Assembly: GCA_900316835.1 (NCBI GenBank)
Contig: ONEL01000003.1
Span: forward strand, 62,001 to 126,000
Direction: 5' to 3'
Length of the DNA stretch: 64,000 nucleotides
Source of the DNA: an uncultured Prevotellaceae bacterium
GTDB lineage: Bacteria; Bacteroidota; Bacteroidia; Bacteroidales; Muribaculaceae
Positions 1-7,365 of the stretch are shown here, piece after piece. The notes beneath the pieces are model-generated. The model worked only from the letters and a program-made list of their open reading frames with translations, made no database searches and was not told where the DNA came from. Numbering within the stretch: position 1 is the stretch's first letter; each line of letters begins with the position of its first letter. A program made the position numbers and the translations under genes.

Positions 1-197
1 GTAAAGCCCCCCTTGTCGTTAGTTAGCGCACCAGTTTGCGTGCCAGTGAGGAAGATTTGCGCGTAGGGCAAGCCCTCGCCTGTGATAGAGTCGATCACCA
101 CCCCCTTGATAGAGGTGTAGCCCTCAGGCGCTTGCCCACGCCCCACCAGGGCTGTGAGCATCACCATCATCACCAAAATATATCTCTTGCAGTCCAA
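1..197 (-). CDS. TonB-type receptor or carboxypeptidase-regulatory-domain protein, N-terminus only (partial)
   Basis: The minus strand reads out of the window through a signal peptide and the start of a carboxypeptidase-regulatory-like beta-sandwich: after the signal comes IKGVVIDSITGEGLPYAQ, then a GTQTGALTNDKGGF stretch, the usual N-terminus of SusC/TonB-dependent outer-membrane receptors in Bacteroidota. No ATG gives a signal peptide with a charged start; the in-frame ATGs begin inside the hydrophobic core. A TTG at 195-197 gives MDCKRYILVMMVML and cleavage near GQA, so I chose it, with moderate confidence. An in-frame stop lies further upstream. The rest of the gene, including plug and barrel, lies outside the window, so the receptor assignment is inference from the N-terminal domain. 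Confidence 0.6.
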   Translation of the reverse strand, partial: MDCKRYILVMMVMLTALVGRGQAPEGYTSIKGVVIDSITGEGLPYAQIFLTGTQTGALTNDKGGF

Positions 198-240
198 GTG
201 GGTGACAGTTGTTGGTTGTTTTCGACTTTTCTTGTAGACG

Positions 241-1647
241 TTATTTTTTAATTAGCAAAGCCACATTTTCGACATGGTGGGTGTGAGGGAACATGTCGAC
301 TGGCTGAATGGCCTCGACACGGTATTTCTTGTCGAGCAACGCGATGTCGCGAGCTTGTGTGGCAGGGTTGCAACTCACATAGACTATGCGCCGTGGCTCA
401 GCGTCAAGAATAACACGCACCACATCCTCGTGCATGCCGGCACGTGGCGGGTCAACTATCATCACATCGGGGATGCCATGCTGTGCCACAAATTCGCCTG
501 TGAGCACGTCTTTCATGTCGCCGGCATAGAACTTGGTGTTCTCAATGCCGTTAATGCTCGAGTTAAGTTTAGCGTCCTCAATGGCCTCGGGGACATATTC
601 AATACCAATTACCTCGCGCGCCTGGCGAGCCACAAAGTTGGCAATCGTGCCGGTGCCGGTGTAGAGGTCATAGACTAGCTCTTTACCCGTCAGCCCCGCG
701 AAATTGCGCGCCACTTTATATAATTCGTAGGCTTGCTCGCTATTGGTCTGGTAGAACGACTTGGGCCCCACACGGAACTTCAAGCCCTCCATCTCCTCCT
801 CGATGTAGTCGCGACCGCTGTAAAGAATGAATTCCTGGTCGGTGAGCGAGTCATTGACCTTGAGATTTACCACATACATCAATGAGGTGATTTGCGGGAA
901 TTGCTCTTTCAAAGCCCCCATCACATCGGCAATAGCTGCCTCGTTGTCCTCGCCAAATACCACAACCAGCATCAACTCGCCAGTGCTGGCGGTGCGTATC
1001 ATGATAGTGCGCATGAGTCCCACATTGTTGCGAATGTCGTAGAAGGTGTAGCCACGCTGCTGGGTATAGTCGCGCAGGAAAAGTCGCAACCTGTTGCTGA
1101 TGTCGTCCTGCAACCAGCATTTCTCGATGTTGAGCACCTTGTCAAAGCCACCCGGAATGTGGAAACCCACGGCATTGCGATTGGGGAACTCCTCGCCACT
1201 GCGCATCTGCTCGGGCGTGAGCCAGCACTTGTTGCTGAAGGTGAACTCCAGCTTGTTGCGGTAGTGTGTGGTCTTTTTTGAGCCCAAGATGGGGCTGATT
1301 GCCGGCAGTGGCACCTTAGCGATGCGCTCGAGAGCGTCGACCACCTGCTGCTGCTTGCATCGCAACTGGTAGTCATAAGGCAGATGCTGCCACTTGCAGC
1401 CACCACATGTGCCAAAGTGCTGACACATGGGCTCCACGCGTAGCTCACTGGGCTTGACAAGGCTGTCGATTACCCCCTCGGCAAAGCTGTGCTTCTTGCG
1501 GGTTATCTTCACACGTGCCACATCGCCCGGCGCTCCATAGGGAATGAACACCACCATGTCGTTCCATCGCCCCAGGCTCTTGCCCTCGGCAGCCACTCCG
1601 GTTATCTCAAAGTCCTCAAGCAGAGGCAAATTCTTCTTTTTTCCCAC
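241..1647 (-). CDS. rlmD: 23S rRNA (uracil-5-)-methyltransferase RlmD/RumA family
   Basis: 468 residues. It transfers methyl from S-adenosylmethionine to C5 of a uridine in 23S rRNA. Visible: N-terminal TRAM-like beta domain (residues about 8-68); an iron-sulfur cluster motif Cys75-x5-Cys81-x2-Cys84 plus Cys177; SAM-binding DLYTGTGTIANF near 328; VDPPRAGM near 398; catalytic nucleophile Cys426 in YVSCNP; and Glu460 near the end, the expected base. Length fits the RumA/RlmD group. RlmD, RlmC and TrmA are hard to separate by eye; the complete Fe-S motif argues for RlmD over a cluster-free paralogue. A TAACTTTG -7 box at 1681-1688 precedes it by about 33 nt. Confidence 0.88.
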   Translation of the reverse strand: MGKKKNLPLLEDFEITGVAAEGKSLGRWNDMVVFIPYGAPGDVARVKITRKKHSFAEGVIDSLVKPSELRVEPMCQHFGTCGGCKWQHLPYDYQLRCKQQQVVDALERIAKVPLPAISPILGSKKTTHYRNKLEFTFSNKCWLTPEQMRSGEEFPNRNAVGFHIPGGFDKVLNIEKCWLQDDISNRLRLFLRDYTQQRGYTFYDIRNNVGLMRTIMIRTASTGELMLVVVFGEDNEAAIADVMGALKEQFPQITSLMYVVNLKVNDSLTDQEFILYSGRDYIEEEMEGLKFRVGPKSFYQTNSEQAYELYKVARNFAGLTGKELVYDLYTGTGTIANFVARQAREVIGIEYVPEAIEDAKLNSSINGIENTKFYAGDMKDVLTGEFVAQHGIPDVMIVDPPRAGMHEDVVRVILDAEPRRIVYVSCNPATQARDIALLDKKYRVEAIQPVDMFPHTHHVENVALLIKK

Positions 1648-1680
1648 AGGCTATATTATTTATTTAAATGAATCGAGATG

Positions 1681-1688
1681 CAAAGTTA
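1681..1688 (-). promoter_or_regulatory. -7 box of rlmD
   Basis: TAACTTTG on the minus strand matches the Bacteroidota TAnnTTTG element, about 33 nt upstream of the rlmD start codon. Confidence 0.6.
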
Positions 1689-1812
1689 GCGAGTTTTTTT
1701 CAATAAGATACTCTCAGAGTGATTTTTTCATTCCCTTCGGTCTTTTCAGGTGCTTTTTTTTCAACTTGCATCTTAAAAAACACCAAAACAAAACCATTTT
1801 GGAAAAAAAGAT

Positions 1813-1820
1813 TAACTTTG
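1813..1820 (+). promoter_or_regulatory. -7 box for the gene at 1856
   Basis: TAACTTTG lies 35 nt before the ATG. It also argues that the open frame extending upstream to 1544 is not translated. Confidence 0.6.
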
Positions 1821-1855
1821 CAAAAATAAATGTAACATTTAATATTTTCTTTATT

Positions 1856-2338
1856 ATGAAAAATTCTTTATTGATTTCCTTAATTGTGTTTGCATTGGGC
1901 ATTAACACACATGCTCAAGAATTAAAGACCTACGAGAACAAAGCGTTTAGGATTGATTATCCTGCCGACTGGGAAGTAACATGGGACGGTGAATCTTTCG
2001 TAAACATAGCTAACGAAGATGACGACATCAAATTTGATGTTAGTTTCAACCAGCAAGGTCCCACCAAAGCCCAATTGCAAAACGCTGTCGACAACTGGGT
2101 TTACATGAAAGAGAGTCATGGCAATAAGGTAGACCAAAAGTTGGTAAAGGATGATTATGCCCTAGTGCGTTCTATCATAACCGATGAAGATGATGGCAAA
2201 AAAACTGTGGAGGTGTGGTTCATCATGATTTCTCTTGAGCCCGAAGGATTCTCCGGTACGATGACCTGCCCCATTGAGCATGCCAACGAGGCACTCGATA
2301 TTCTTGTGAAAATGCTTGCCACGCTTAGCCCCAGATAA
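1856..2338 (+). CDS. Small secreted protein of unknown function
   Basis: 160 residues starting at MKNSLLISLIVFALG, a clean signal peptide ending at HAQ (cleavage before ELKTYENK). The mature part is acidic and about 140 residues; it has a YPADWEVTWDGESF segment resembling small Bacteroidota secreted proteins of the PsbP/DUF1795-like type (a shell of FRIDYPADW, then a C-terminal helix EALDILVKMLATL), but I cannot assign a function. The open frame extends upstream to 1544, overlapping rlmD antisense, but the promoter box at 1813 and the signal peptide fix the start at 1856. It stands alone, divergent from rlmD. Confidence 0.75.
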   Translation: MKNSLLISLIVFALGINTHAQELKTYENKAFRIDYPADWEVTWDGESFVNIANEDDDIKFDVSFNQQGPTKAQLQNAVDNWVYMKESHGNKVDQKLVKDDYALVRSIITDEDDGKKTVEVWFIMISLEPEGFSGTMTCPIEHANEALDILVKMLATLSPR

Positions 2339-2520
2339 GGAGAGCCACTCACAATGCGCCTTAGCGGTGGGCAGATTAAATCATGCCCCCAAATAACTCC
2401 TAGCGGTCACTAATTATTAATTCTCAAACATCATGACTGCCACTAGAAATTATTTATAAAACACTGGAGTTCAGAAGTTAAATCAGTCATGAATTGACCG
2501 CAATGACGCTAGATAAAAGA

Positions 2521-2555
2521 AAAACTGGTTGAGAAACCTCAACCAGTTTTTTTAC
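2521..2555. terminator. Hairpin beside tRNA-Ser fragment 1
   Basis: AACTGGTTGAG and CTCAACCAGTT form an 11-bp stem with a short loop, followed by a T run. Almost the same hairpin recurs at 6815-6839, again next to a tRNA-Ser fragment. Confidence 0.65.
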
Positions 2556-2561
2556 GTTATT

Positions 2562-2580
2562 GCGGAAAGAGAGGGAATTC
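2562..2580 (-). repeat. tRNA-Ser 3'-end fragment, copy 1 (likely attachment scar)
   Basis: GCGGAAAGAGAGGGA followed by ATTC repeats the sequence at the 3' end of the tRNA-Ser gene (6985-7002), with one extra A. The remainder of the tRNA is absent. Confidence 0.6.
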
Positions 2581-3145
2581 CCCAACTGCCCTGAAATCAG
2601 TGATTTTCAGCTTTTTATCTGTCAGCCTTTCAAAGGCTAGTCGCAAATATTAACATCATCATTGATGGTGCAAAAGTAGCCGTAATATCTGGATCTACCA
2701 AAGAAAAACCTGAAAATTCTGCAATTATTTTTTGGTCTAGTAAGGGGGTGCTAGTATAGTCGGCACATCCTTCTTTAGTCCACTAGGGGTTTTAGGTTTG
2801 CTGAAATCCAACTTTTGTGGAAAGTTCAGGGGCGAGGGGTTAAATTCCCCTAGCTGATGAAATTTAATCCCATACCCCTTGTGTCATATTCTTCTGGCCA
2901 CCAACAGCTCATAATTTGCATAATATCAGAAATAACAATAGATATAGAATATATGTTTCACAATCTATAGGTGAGTTTTTATTTTTTCATTATGTACCTT
3001 TTTTTACAAAAATCTCACCTAGCCTACCGATGGAGATGTAATATATGCCATTATTTTGAGTAAGCAATAAAGAGGAAAGAGAGCAACAACTACAAATAAA
3101 ATAAAAAAGCTAGGTGTCTATGACTGCCTTTTGGGATGATTTTAT

Positions 3146-3153
3146 TATTTTTG
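3146..3153 (+). promoter_or_regulatory. Possible -7 box for the GIY-YIG fusion gene
   Basis: TATTTTTG fits TAnnTTTG and lies 57 nt before the ATG at 3211. The region is very AT-rich, so chance matches are likely. Confidence 0.4.
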
Positions 3154-3210
3154 CACCATTGACTATGCAAAAGAAAAAGAGGAACCGATTAAAATAGTAA
3201 ACATATAAAG

Positions 3211-4953
3211 ATGAAAACTCTAAAAAAAATATTTGGCAAAAAAGAGAATGAGCAAGAAACAACTCTAAGCTCTACAGGTGTCCAAGAAGAACAACAATCT
3301 AGGCAAGTGCCACCACCTCTACCCCCAACACCACCAGAACTGCCAAAACAATTATCACCTATTGATAACGTAATTAATTATTTTGATGAAGGTGGTATCA
3401 TTAAAGCATACTTTAACCAAAGAGCCTTAGATTTTTGTTTATTTCAAAGAGCAAAACAAAATAGTAATAATTTCACTACTAAGTTTAGCTGGGATGGAAA
3501 TGAAGCACGAAAAAGGAATGTCACAATGACAGATATAGCCATTAACAAACATTCCATCACTAATAGACCCTTTAATGATGGTGAATTTCTTTCACAAGGG
3601 GATGTAATTATAGAACTGGGGTTAAATTCAACTTCCTTCTCTAGTTATTGTATTAATAATAATGTTTCTGAAGTTGATACTTTGCTTTGTGTTGGAATTA
3701 GATTTTATTCAAATTACTCAGGTTATTTAACATACTGTGTAAAAGATGATTTTATCAATAGTTGCAACCTAGGTAATACCATAAAAGATGGTGATTTACT
3801 TTTTACTATAAGACTTGCTGATAACCCCCAACTGGAACAAAAACCAATTAATTATGTCATATTTAATTATGGGATGCTTGATAGTGCTTTTATAGATAAA
3901 ATGGATTATTTAAGATGGGTTACAATTAAACAATGGCTTGTTGATGATTACTCTAAGGTTAACAAAGGTGATGATATACTTATAGTGAAAGATGATTCTT
4001 CATACGAAAATAATATTACAGCAAAAATAAAAGCACCATTTTCTGGACTTTTAGTAAAAAAATCTAGTGGTGCTTTGCAAAAAGGTAGTTTAATCTGTAC
4101 TATCTATTCCGATTATAAGTACTGGGTTAGTAGTTATCCAAATGAGATTGAGATTACAACTGATAATTTTACTAAGGACATTGTGATTTTTGGAAAGAAA
4201 TGTGCTGGTAATACTTTAGGGTTCAAAATTGGAAATGACGTTATAATTAACTTTGAAAATATAGGTTCTAAGAATTATTTAAAATTAAGATACGAAAGGA
4301 AAAAGATCAATTTGAATAAGAAGTGTTCACTTCATTTACTATTTGATAATGACTCAGTTGTAACTTTAAATGCTATTAGTAACCCTGTCAAAGTTGAATC
4401 TTGGGCTTCTGATTCTATTATAAAGTACTCATTATCATTAGATGATTTAAAGACACTTGAACAACATAGGCTTGTTCAATGGCAAATAATCAATGGGGAT
4501 GGGATCAAAGTTGCATCAGGTGCCAATATTTGCTGCTGTGAATATAATGAATATAATCCAACAAAAATGACTTTATCTGCTGATGTATTAAAAGATTTTA
4601 TAATGAAGTACAACAAAGCAGTTGAAGATAATATTACTACTCAGTTAGTTCAAGACAATGATAAATCAAATCACTCCATAAAAGAGAAAACTTGTTTTGT
4701 TTATTTGATGATAGACACAACTAACAATTTCTATAAAATTGGTATATCTAATAATCCTAGATATAGGGAACACACTTTGCAAAGTGATAAACCTACAATA
4801 GAACTTTTATCAGCAAAAGAATATCCTACAAGAACCATTGCTGAAGCTATTGAAGTTGCTCTTCATAAAGCTTATGGAGAAAAGCGAATAAGGGGAGAAT
4901 GGTTTAACCTTAGTGAAGAAGATGTAGAATACATCAAAGAAACACTGAAGTAA
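3211..4953 (+). CDS. GIY-YIG (T5orf172/MUG113-like) protein fused to barrel-sandwich-like repeats
   Basis: 580 residues. N-terminus is charged, then a proline-rich linker (about 31-48). The middle has two stretches that look like biotinyl/lipoyl (barrel-sandwich) folds: about 160-200 (YSGYLTYC..IKDGDLLFTI) and about 270-300 (KAPFSGLLVKKSSGALQKG). The C-terminal 90 residues form a GIY-YIG-type domain: FVYLMID, then FYKIGISNNPRYRE, a leucine/serine stretch, and RGEWFNL near the end. Such nuclease-fold domains act on DNA, but the target here is unknown. The gene is far more AT-rich than its neighbours and sits between tRNA-Ser scars, so horizontal acquisition is likely. The domain assignments for the middle are tentative. 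Confidence 0.7.
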   Translation: MKTLKKIFGKKENEQETTLSSTGVQEEQQSRQVPPPLPPTPPELPKQLSPIDNVINYFDEGGIIKAYFNQRALDFCLFQRAKQNSNNFTTKFSWDGNEARKRNVTMTDIAINKHSITNRPFNDGEFLSQGDVIIELGLNSTSFSSYCINNNVSEVDTLLCVGIRFYSNYSGYLTYCVKDDFINSCNLGNTIKDGDLLFTIRLADNPQLEQKPINYVIFNYGMLDSAFIDKMDYLRWVTIKQWLVDDYSKVNKGDDILIVKDDSSYENNITAKIKAPFSGLLVKKSSGALQKGSLICTIYSDYKYWVSSYPNEIEITTDNFTKDIVIFGKKCAGNTLGFKIGNDVIINFENIGSKNYLKLRYERKKINLNKKCSLHLLFDNDSVVTLNAISNPVKVESWASDSIIKYSLSLDDLKTLEQHRLVQWQIINGDGIKVASGANICCCEYNEYNPTKMTLSADVLKDFIMKYNKAVEDNITTQLVQDNDKSNHSIKEKTCFVYLMIDTTNNFYKIGISNNPRYREHTLQSDKPTIELLSAKEYPTRTIAEAIEVALHKAYGEKRIRGEWFNLSEEDVEYIKETLK

Positions 4954-4994
4954 AACAATATAATAAACAACTTTAATCACTAAATAGTACAATT

Positions 4995-5645
4995 ATGAAA
5001 CGTTTTTATATCATCATTACACTTTATCTAATTTGTGTAGCTAGTTTTGGACAAGAGAGAGTAAATAGACCGAAATTACATTTCATTAGTGAAGGACCAA
5101 TATTAACTGATTTTACAGGATGGAGTTATAATAACACATCTGGTGAATGGATTGAACATAAAAATGTTATATCAAGTTCTACTTCTACATATATAAGTAA
5201 CTCACACTATAAAAATAATATTATCAGTTTACAATTTAAAACTATAATTTATAAAGATACACCTTACTATGTTCTTATTTGGTATAAATTGGATGGTTAT
5301 TATGAGTATGAATATATCAATGAAGATTGGAGGTCTTATAAAATAAAGAATTATTTAATGATAACAGAAGATAAAATGGAGTATTTAAGAAATCTTACAA
5401 ATACCCCTATTACTCTCTATTTTCCTACACCAACCAAATTAGATGTTGAATCAACAGCAGATGTTGATATTATTCAAACTTCAATGGAACGCGATTATCA
5501 ACTTAACACAGGTTTAATTATCTACAAAGCAACAGACGGTTCTATAAGATTTCTGTTTAAAAGTATTTTAGATGAAGATATAAGTAAGGAATATTTTGAG
5601 ATAAGTGAAGAAGATTATTTAAAATTGATTGATATACATTTTTGA
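4995..5645 (+). CDS. Secreted protein of unknown function (island cargo)
   Basis: 216 residues with a signal peptide (MKRFYIIITLYLICVASFGQ). The mature protein is rich in Tyr, Ile, Asn and Asp, has no motif I recognise, and probably folds as beta structure. It follows the GIY-YIG gene by 41 bp in the same direction and shares its strong AT bias, so the two were probably acquired and are transcribed together. A hairpin at 5687-5725 follows. I see no family resemblance. Confidence 0.65.
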   Translation: MKRFYIIITLYLICVASFGQERVNRPKLHFISEGPILTDFTGWSYNNTSGEWIEHKNVISSSTSTYISNSHYKNNIISLQFKTIIYKDTPYYVLIWYKLDGYYEYEYINEDWRSYKIKNYLMITEDKMEYLRNLTNTPITLYFPTPTKLDVESTADVDIIQTSMERDYQLNTGLIIYKATDGSIRFLFKSILDEDISKEYFEISEEDYLKLIDIHF

Positions 5646-5686
5646 TAGTAGTCCAAATGCCATCCCACTAATCTATATATAATGAC

Positions 5687-5725
5687 AGCCCCATCTTGAT
5701 TTTTTGCTAGAACTAAGATGGGGCT
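5687..5725 (+). terminator. Terminator after the two island genes
   Basis: AGCCCCATCTT pairs with AAGATGGGGCT across a loop of about 17 nt, followed by a T-rich tract. Confidence 0.6.
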
Positions 5726-5824
5726 TATTGTTTCATTTTTCCTTATAGCACTTACCATCCTTAAGGCTAAATTTAGCAGCATACCTTGTAGGAATTTCAA
5801 CCATCTACTTTAACACCTTTTCTG

Positions 5825-6505
5825 ATGCTACTGCTGTTGTCTAGTTGTAGGTTCCAGAACAAGATTCTCTCCATGAATCTCAAAGATGGGCAGGTGCGCT
5901 CGTTCAAGCGAAAAGACGGCCATCGCGTGGTCGTGTCGATGAGTGACAAGAGAGCCAAAAACGATGCCAAGAACCGCACGAGCGGGCTCAAGAGGCTGGA
6001 GAAGAGACTTGGTGCAGGCAAATTGACAAAGAGCAACATCAATAACCGCGGCTACAACAAGTATCTGAGCATGGATGGCGAGATCAAGATATCCATCGAC
6101 TACGACAAGTTCAATGCCGATGCGGCTTGGGATGGAATCAAGGCGTATATCACCAACTCAAGGCTGCCGCTTAAGACCATTGTCTCAAACTACCACAACC
6201 TGTGGTTCATCGAGCGCGCGTTCCGCATGAACAAGACCGACTTGCGAATACGTCCCATCTACCACCGGCTGCGCAACCGCATCGAGGGGCACATCTGCAT
6301 CTGCTTCACCGCATACACTATCCTGCTCGAACTTGAGCGCAGGCTCAAGAAGGCAGAAGCGACAATCTCACTCAACCAGGCAAGAGAGATGACCAACAAC
6401 ATCTACTCCATCACCTATACTCTGCCAGAGACAAAAGAAGAACGTACCACTGTGCTGAAGATGTCAAGCGAACAGCAACTACTTGTCGAAATTGCCCAAA
6501 AGTGA
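5825..6505 (+). pseudogene. 5'-truncated IS1634-family transposase
   Basis: About 215 residues matching only the C-terminal half of IS1634/IS4-type DDE transposases: KLTKSNINNRGYNKYL, then WDGIKAYITN (second catalytic Asp region), then the Y-x2-L-x3-E-x6-K signature YHNLWFIERAFRMNK around residues 123-137, and RIRPIYHR. The N-terminal half with the first catalytic Asp is missing; recognisable homology begins near 5850, directly after unrelated DNA. GC content is much higher than in the preceding island genes, indicating a separate origin. No terminal inverted repeats are evident. The frame as given starts with vector-like hydrophobic residues that are not part of the family, so the start is arbitrary. 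Confidence 0.8.
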
Positions 6506-6639
6506 TTTGTGGGGCTCATTGCGGAAAATAGGAGGCAACAATAACTGATTTTCAAATAGTTACATTTTTGATTTTTGCCTTTTTTGTGTTTTTTTGCATG
6601 CTATCGTCCCTATTGCGTCCCGTGATTTCAGAAATAACA

Positions 6640-6673
6640 AAGGCAACAAACTGATTGTCAGTTTATTGCCTTG
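6640..6673. terminator. Hairpin beside tRNA-Ser fragment 2
   Basis: AAGGCAACAAACTGA pairs with TCAGTTTATTGCCTT (one mismatch), directly followed by TGTTTTA and then the tRNA fragment at 6679. Confidence 0.55.
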
Positions 6674-6678
6674 TTTTA

Positions 6679-6696
6679 GCGGAAAGAGAGGGATTC
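6679..6696 (-). repeat. tRNA-Ser 3'-end fragment, copy 2
   Basis: 18-bp exact match (GCGGAAAGAGAGGGATTC) to the 3' end of the intact tRNA-Ser gene. What follows (ACTGCGTGC) no longer matches. Confidence 0.7.
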
Positions 6697-6814
6697 ACTG
6701 CGTGCATCCCTTGCGCTCCCGCGGGGGATGCTAAAGCATTAAGGCTGGCACTTTGTGCTTATCAGTTTTTTTTTAGTTCTCATTCAAGTGAACTTGATGC
6801 GACCCAAAATAAAA

Positions 6815-6839
6815 AACTGGTTGAGAAAACTCAACCAGC
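6815..6839. terminator. Hairpin beside tRNA-Ser fragment 3
   Basis: ACTGGTTGAG / CTCAACCAG stem with an AAAA loop, nearly identical to the hairpin at 2521-2555. Confidence 0.55.
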
Positions 6840-6850
6840 CTTAATGCTTT

Positions 6851-6868
6851 GCGGAAAGAGAGGGATTC
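6851..6868 (-). repeat. tRNA-Ser 3'-end fragment, copy 3
   Basis: 18-bp exact match (GCGGAAAGAGAGGGATTC) to the tRNA-Ser 3' end, then diverges (TTTCTCCGC). Confidence 0.7.
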
Positions 6869-6948
6869 TTTCTCCGCTGCGCTACGAAAGCGACCTGAAG
6901 GTCGATAACGAACCTGGGGGTCTCATCCGCAGCCCTGTCCTAAACGCG

Positions 6949-6984
6949 AAAAAAGACGCCCACAAGGGACGTCTTTTTCGCGTT
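6949..6984 (-). terminator. Terminator of tRNA-Ser
   Basis: GCGAAAAAAGACG and CGTCTTTTTCGC flank a CCCACAAGGGA loop immediately 3' of the tRNA, with T runs in the arm on the minus strand. Confidence 0.65.
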
Positions 6985-6985
6985 G

Positions 6986-7070
6986 CGGAAAGAGAGGGAT
7001 TCGAACCCCCGGTGCCTCTCAGCACGCCGGTTTTCAAGACCGGTGTAATCGACCACTCTACCATCTTTCC
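6986..7070 (-). tRNA. tRNA-Ser (anticodon UGA)
   Basis: On the minus strand: acceptor GGAAAGA paired with TCTTTCC, D-arm GTAGAGTGGTC region, anticodon stem CCGGT/ACCGG around loop CTTGAAA (anticodon TGA, at plus-strand 7034-7036), a long variable arm (CGTGCTGAGAGGCACC) typical of class II tRNAs, and T-loop GGTTCGAATCC. Discriminator base is G and CCA is not encoded. It reads codon UCA. The 3' end is the integration hotspot discussed in the findings. Confidence 0.93.
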
Positions 7071-7303
7071 GAAAAGAGCTTTTCACGCTTGAAAAGCCAG
7101 TCAAAAACCGCATGTTCCGATTTTTGACGGGTGCAAAGTTACAAACAATCTTTAAATCCTGCAAGTAAAACCCACTTTTTTTGAAAAAATCTTTTCTTCA
7201 CCATTTCTCTTTGACCAGTCGACTCATTCTGCAGGCGCGAGCTTGTTAATAACTTTGAGAGACATTTTTCACATTATTAATATTATAATTTAAAATAAAT
7301 TAT

Positions 7304-7311
7304 TAACTTTG
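7304..7311 (+). promoter_or_regulatory. -7 box of dnaN
   Basis: TAACTTTG, 54 nt before the dnaN ATG, within an AT-rich leader. Confidence 0.6.
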
Positions 7312-7365
7312 TAGGTTAATAATACACATATAGAAAATAATAATAACTACTAATAATAAAGACAA

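Larger units (their letters stand above)
2339..3210. other. Gene-free stretch with an old tRNA-Ser attachment scar
   Basis: No convincing gene. It holds a hairpin (2521-2555) followed by a partial tRNA-Ser 3' end (2562-2580), an orphan minus-strand -7 box (TACTTTTG, 2671-2678) with no gene behind it, and a long inverted repeat around 2968-3021 (TAGGTGAGTTTTT and its complement about 27 nt apart). This looks like a decayed boundary of an inserted element. Confidence 0.5.
6506..6985. other. Stacked attachment scars upstream of tRNA-Ser
   Basis: No gene. Contains two partial tRNA-Ser 3' ends (6679-6696, 6851-6868), each next to a hairpin, and two CGTCCC copies 11 bp apart (6605-6610, 6616-6621) of the kind that could be integrase arm sites. 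An open frame across this stretch is an artefact. Confidence 0.5.

Noticed and set aside
1544..1855. N-terminal extension of the secreted protein at 1856
   Set aside because: It overlaps rlmD in antisense, includes a promoter box, and precedes a perfect signal peptide start.
6655..7092. 145-codon frame across the scars and tRNA-Ser
   Set aside because: It runs through a tRNA gene and three hairpins, and so is an accidental open frame.
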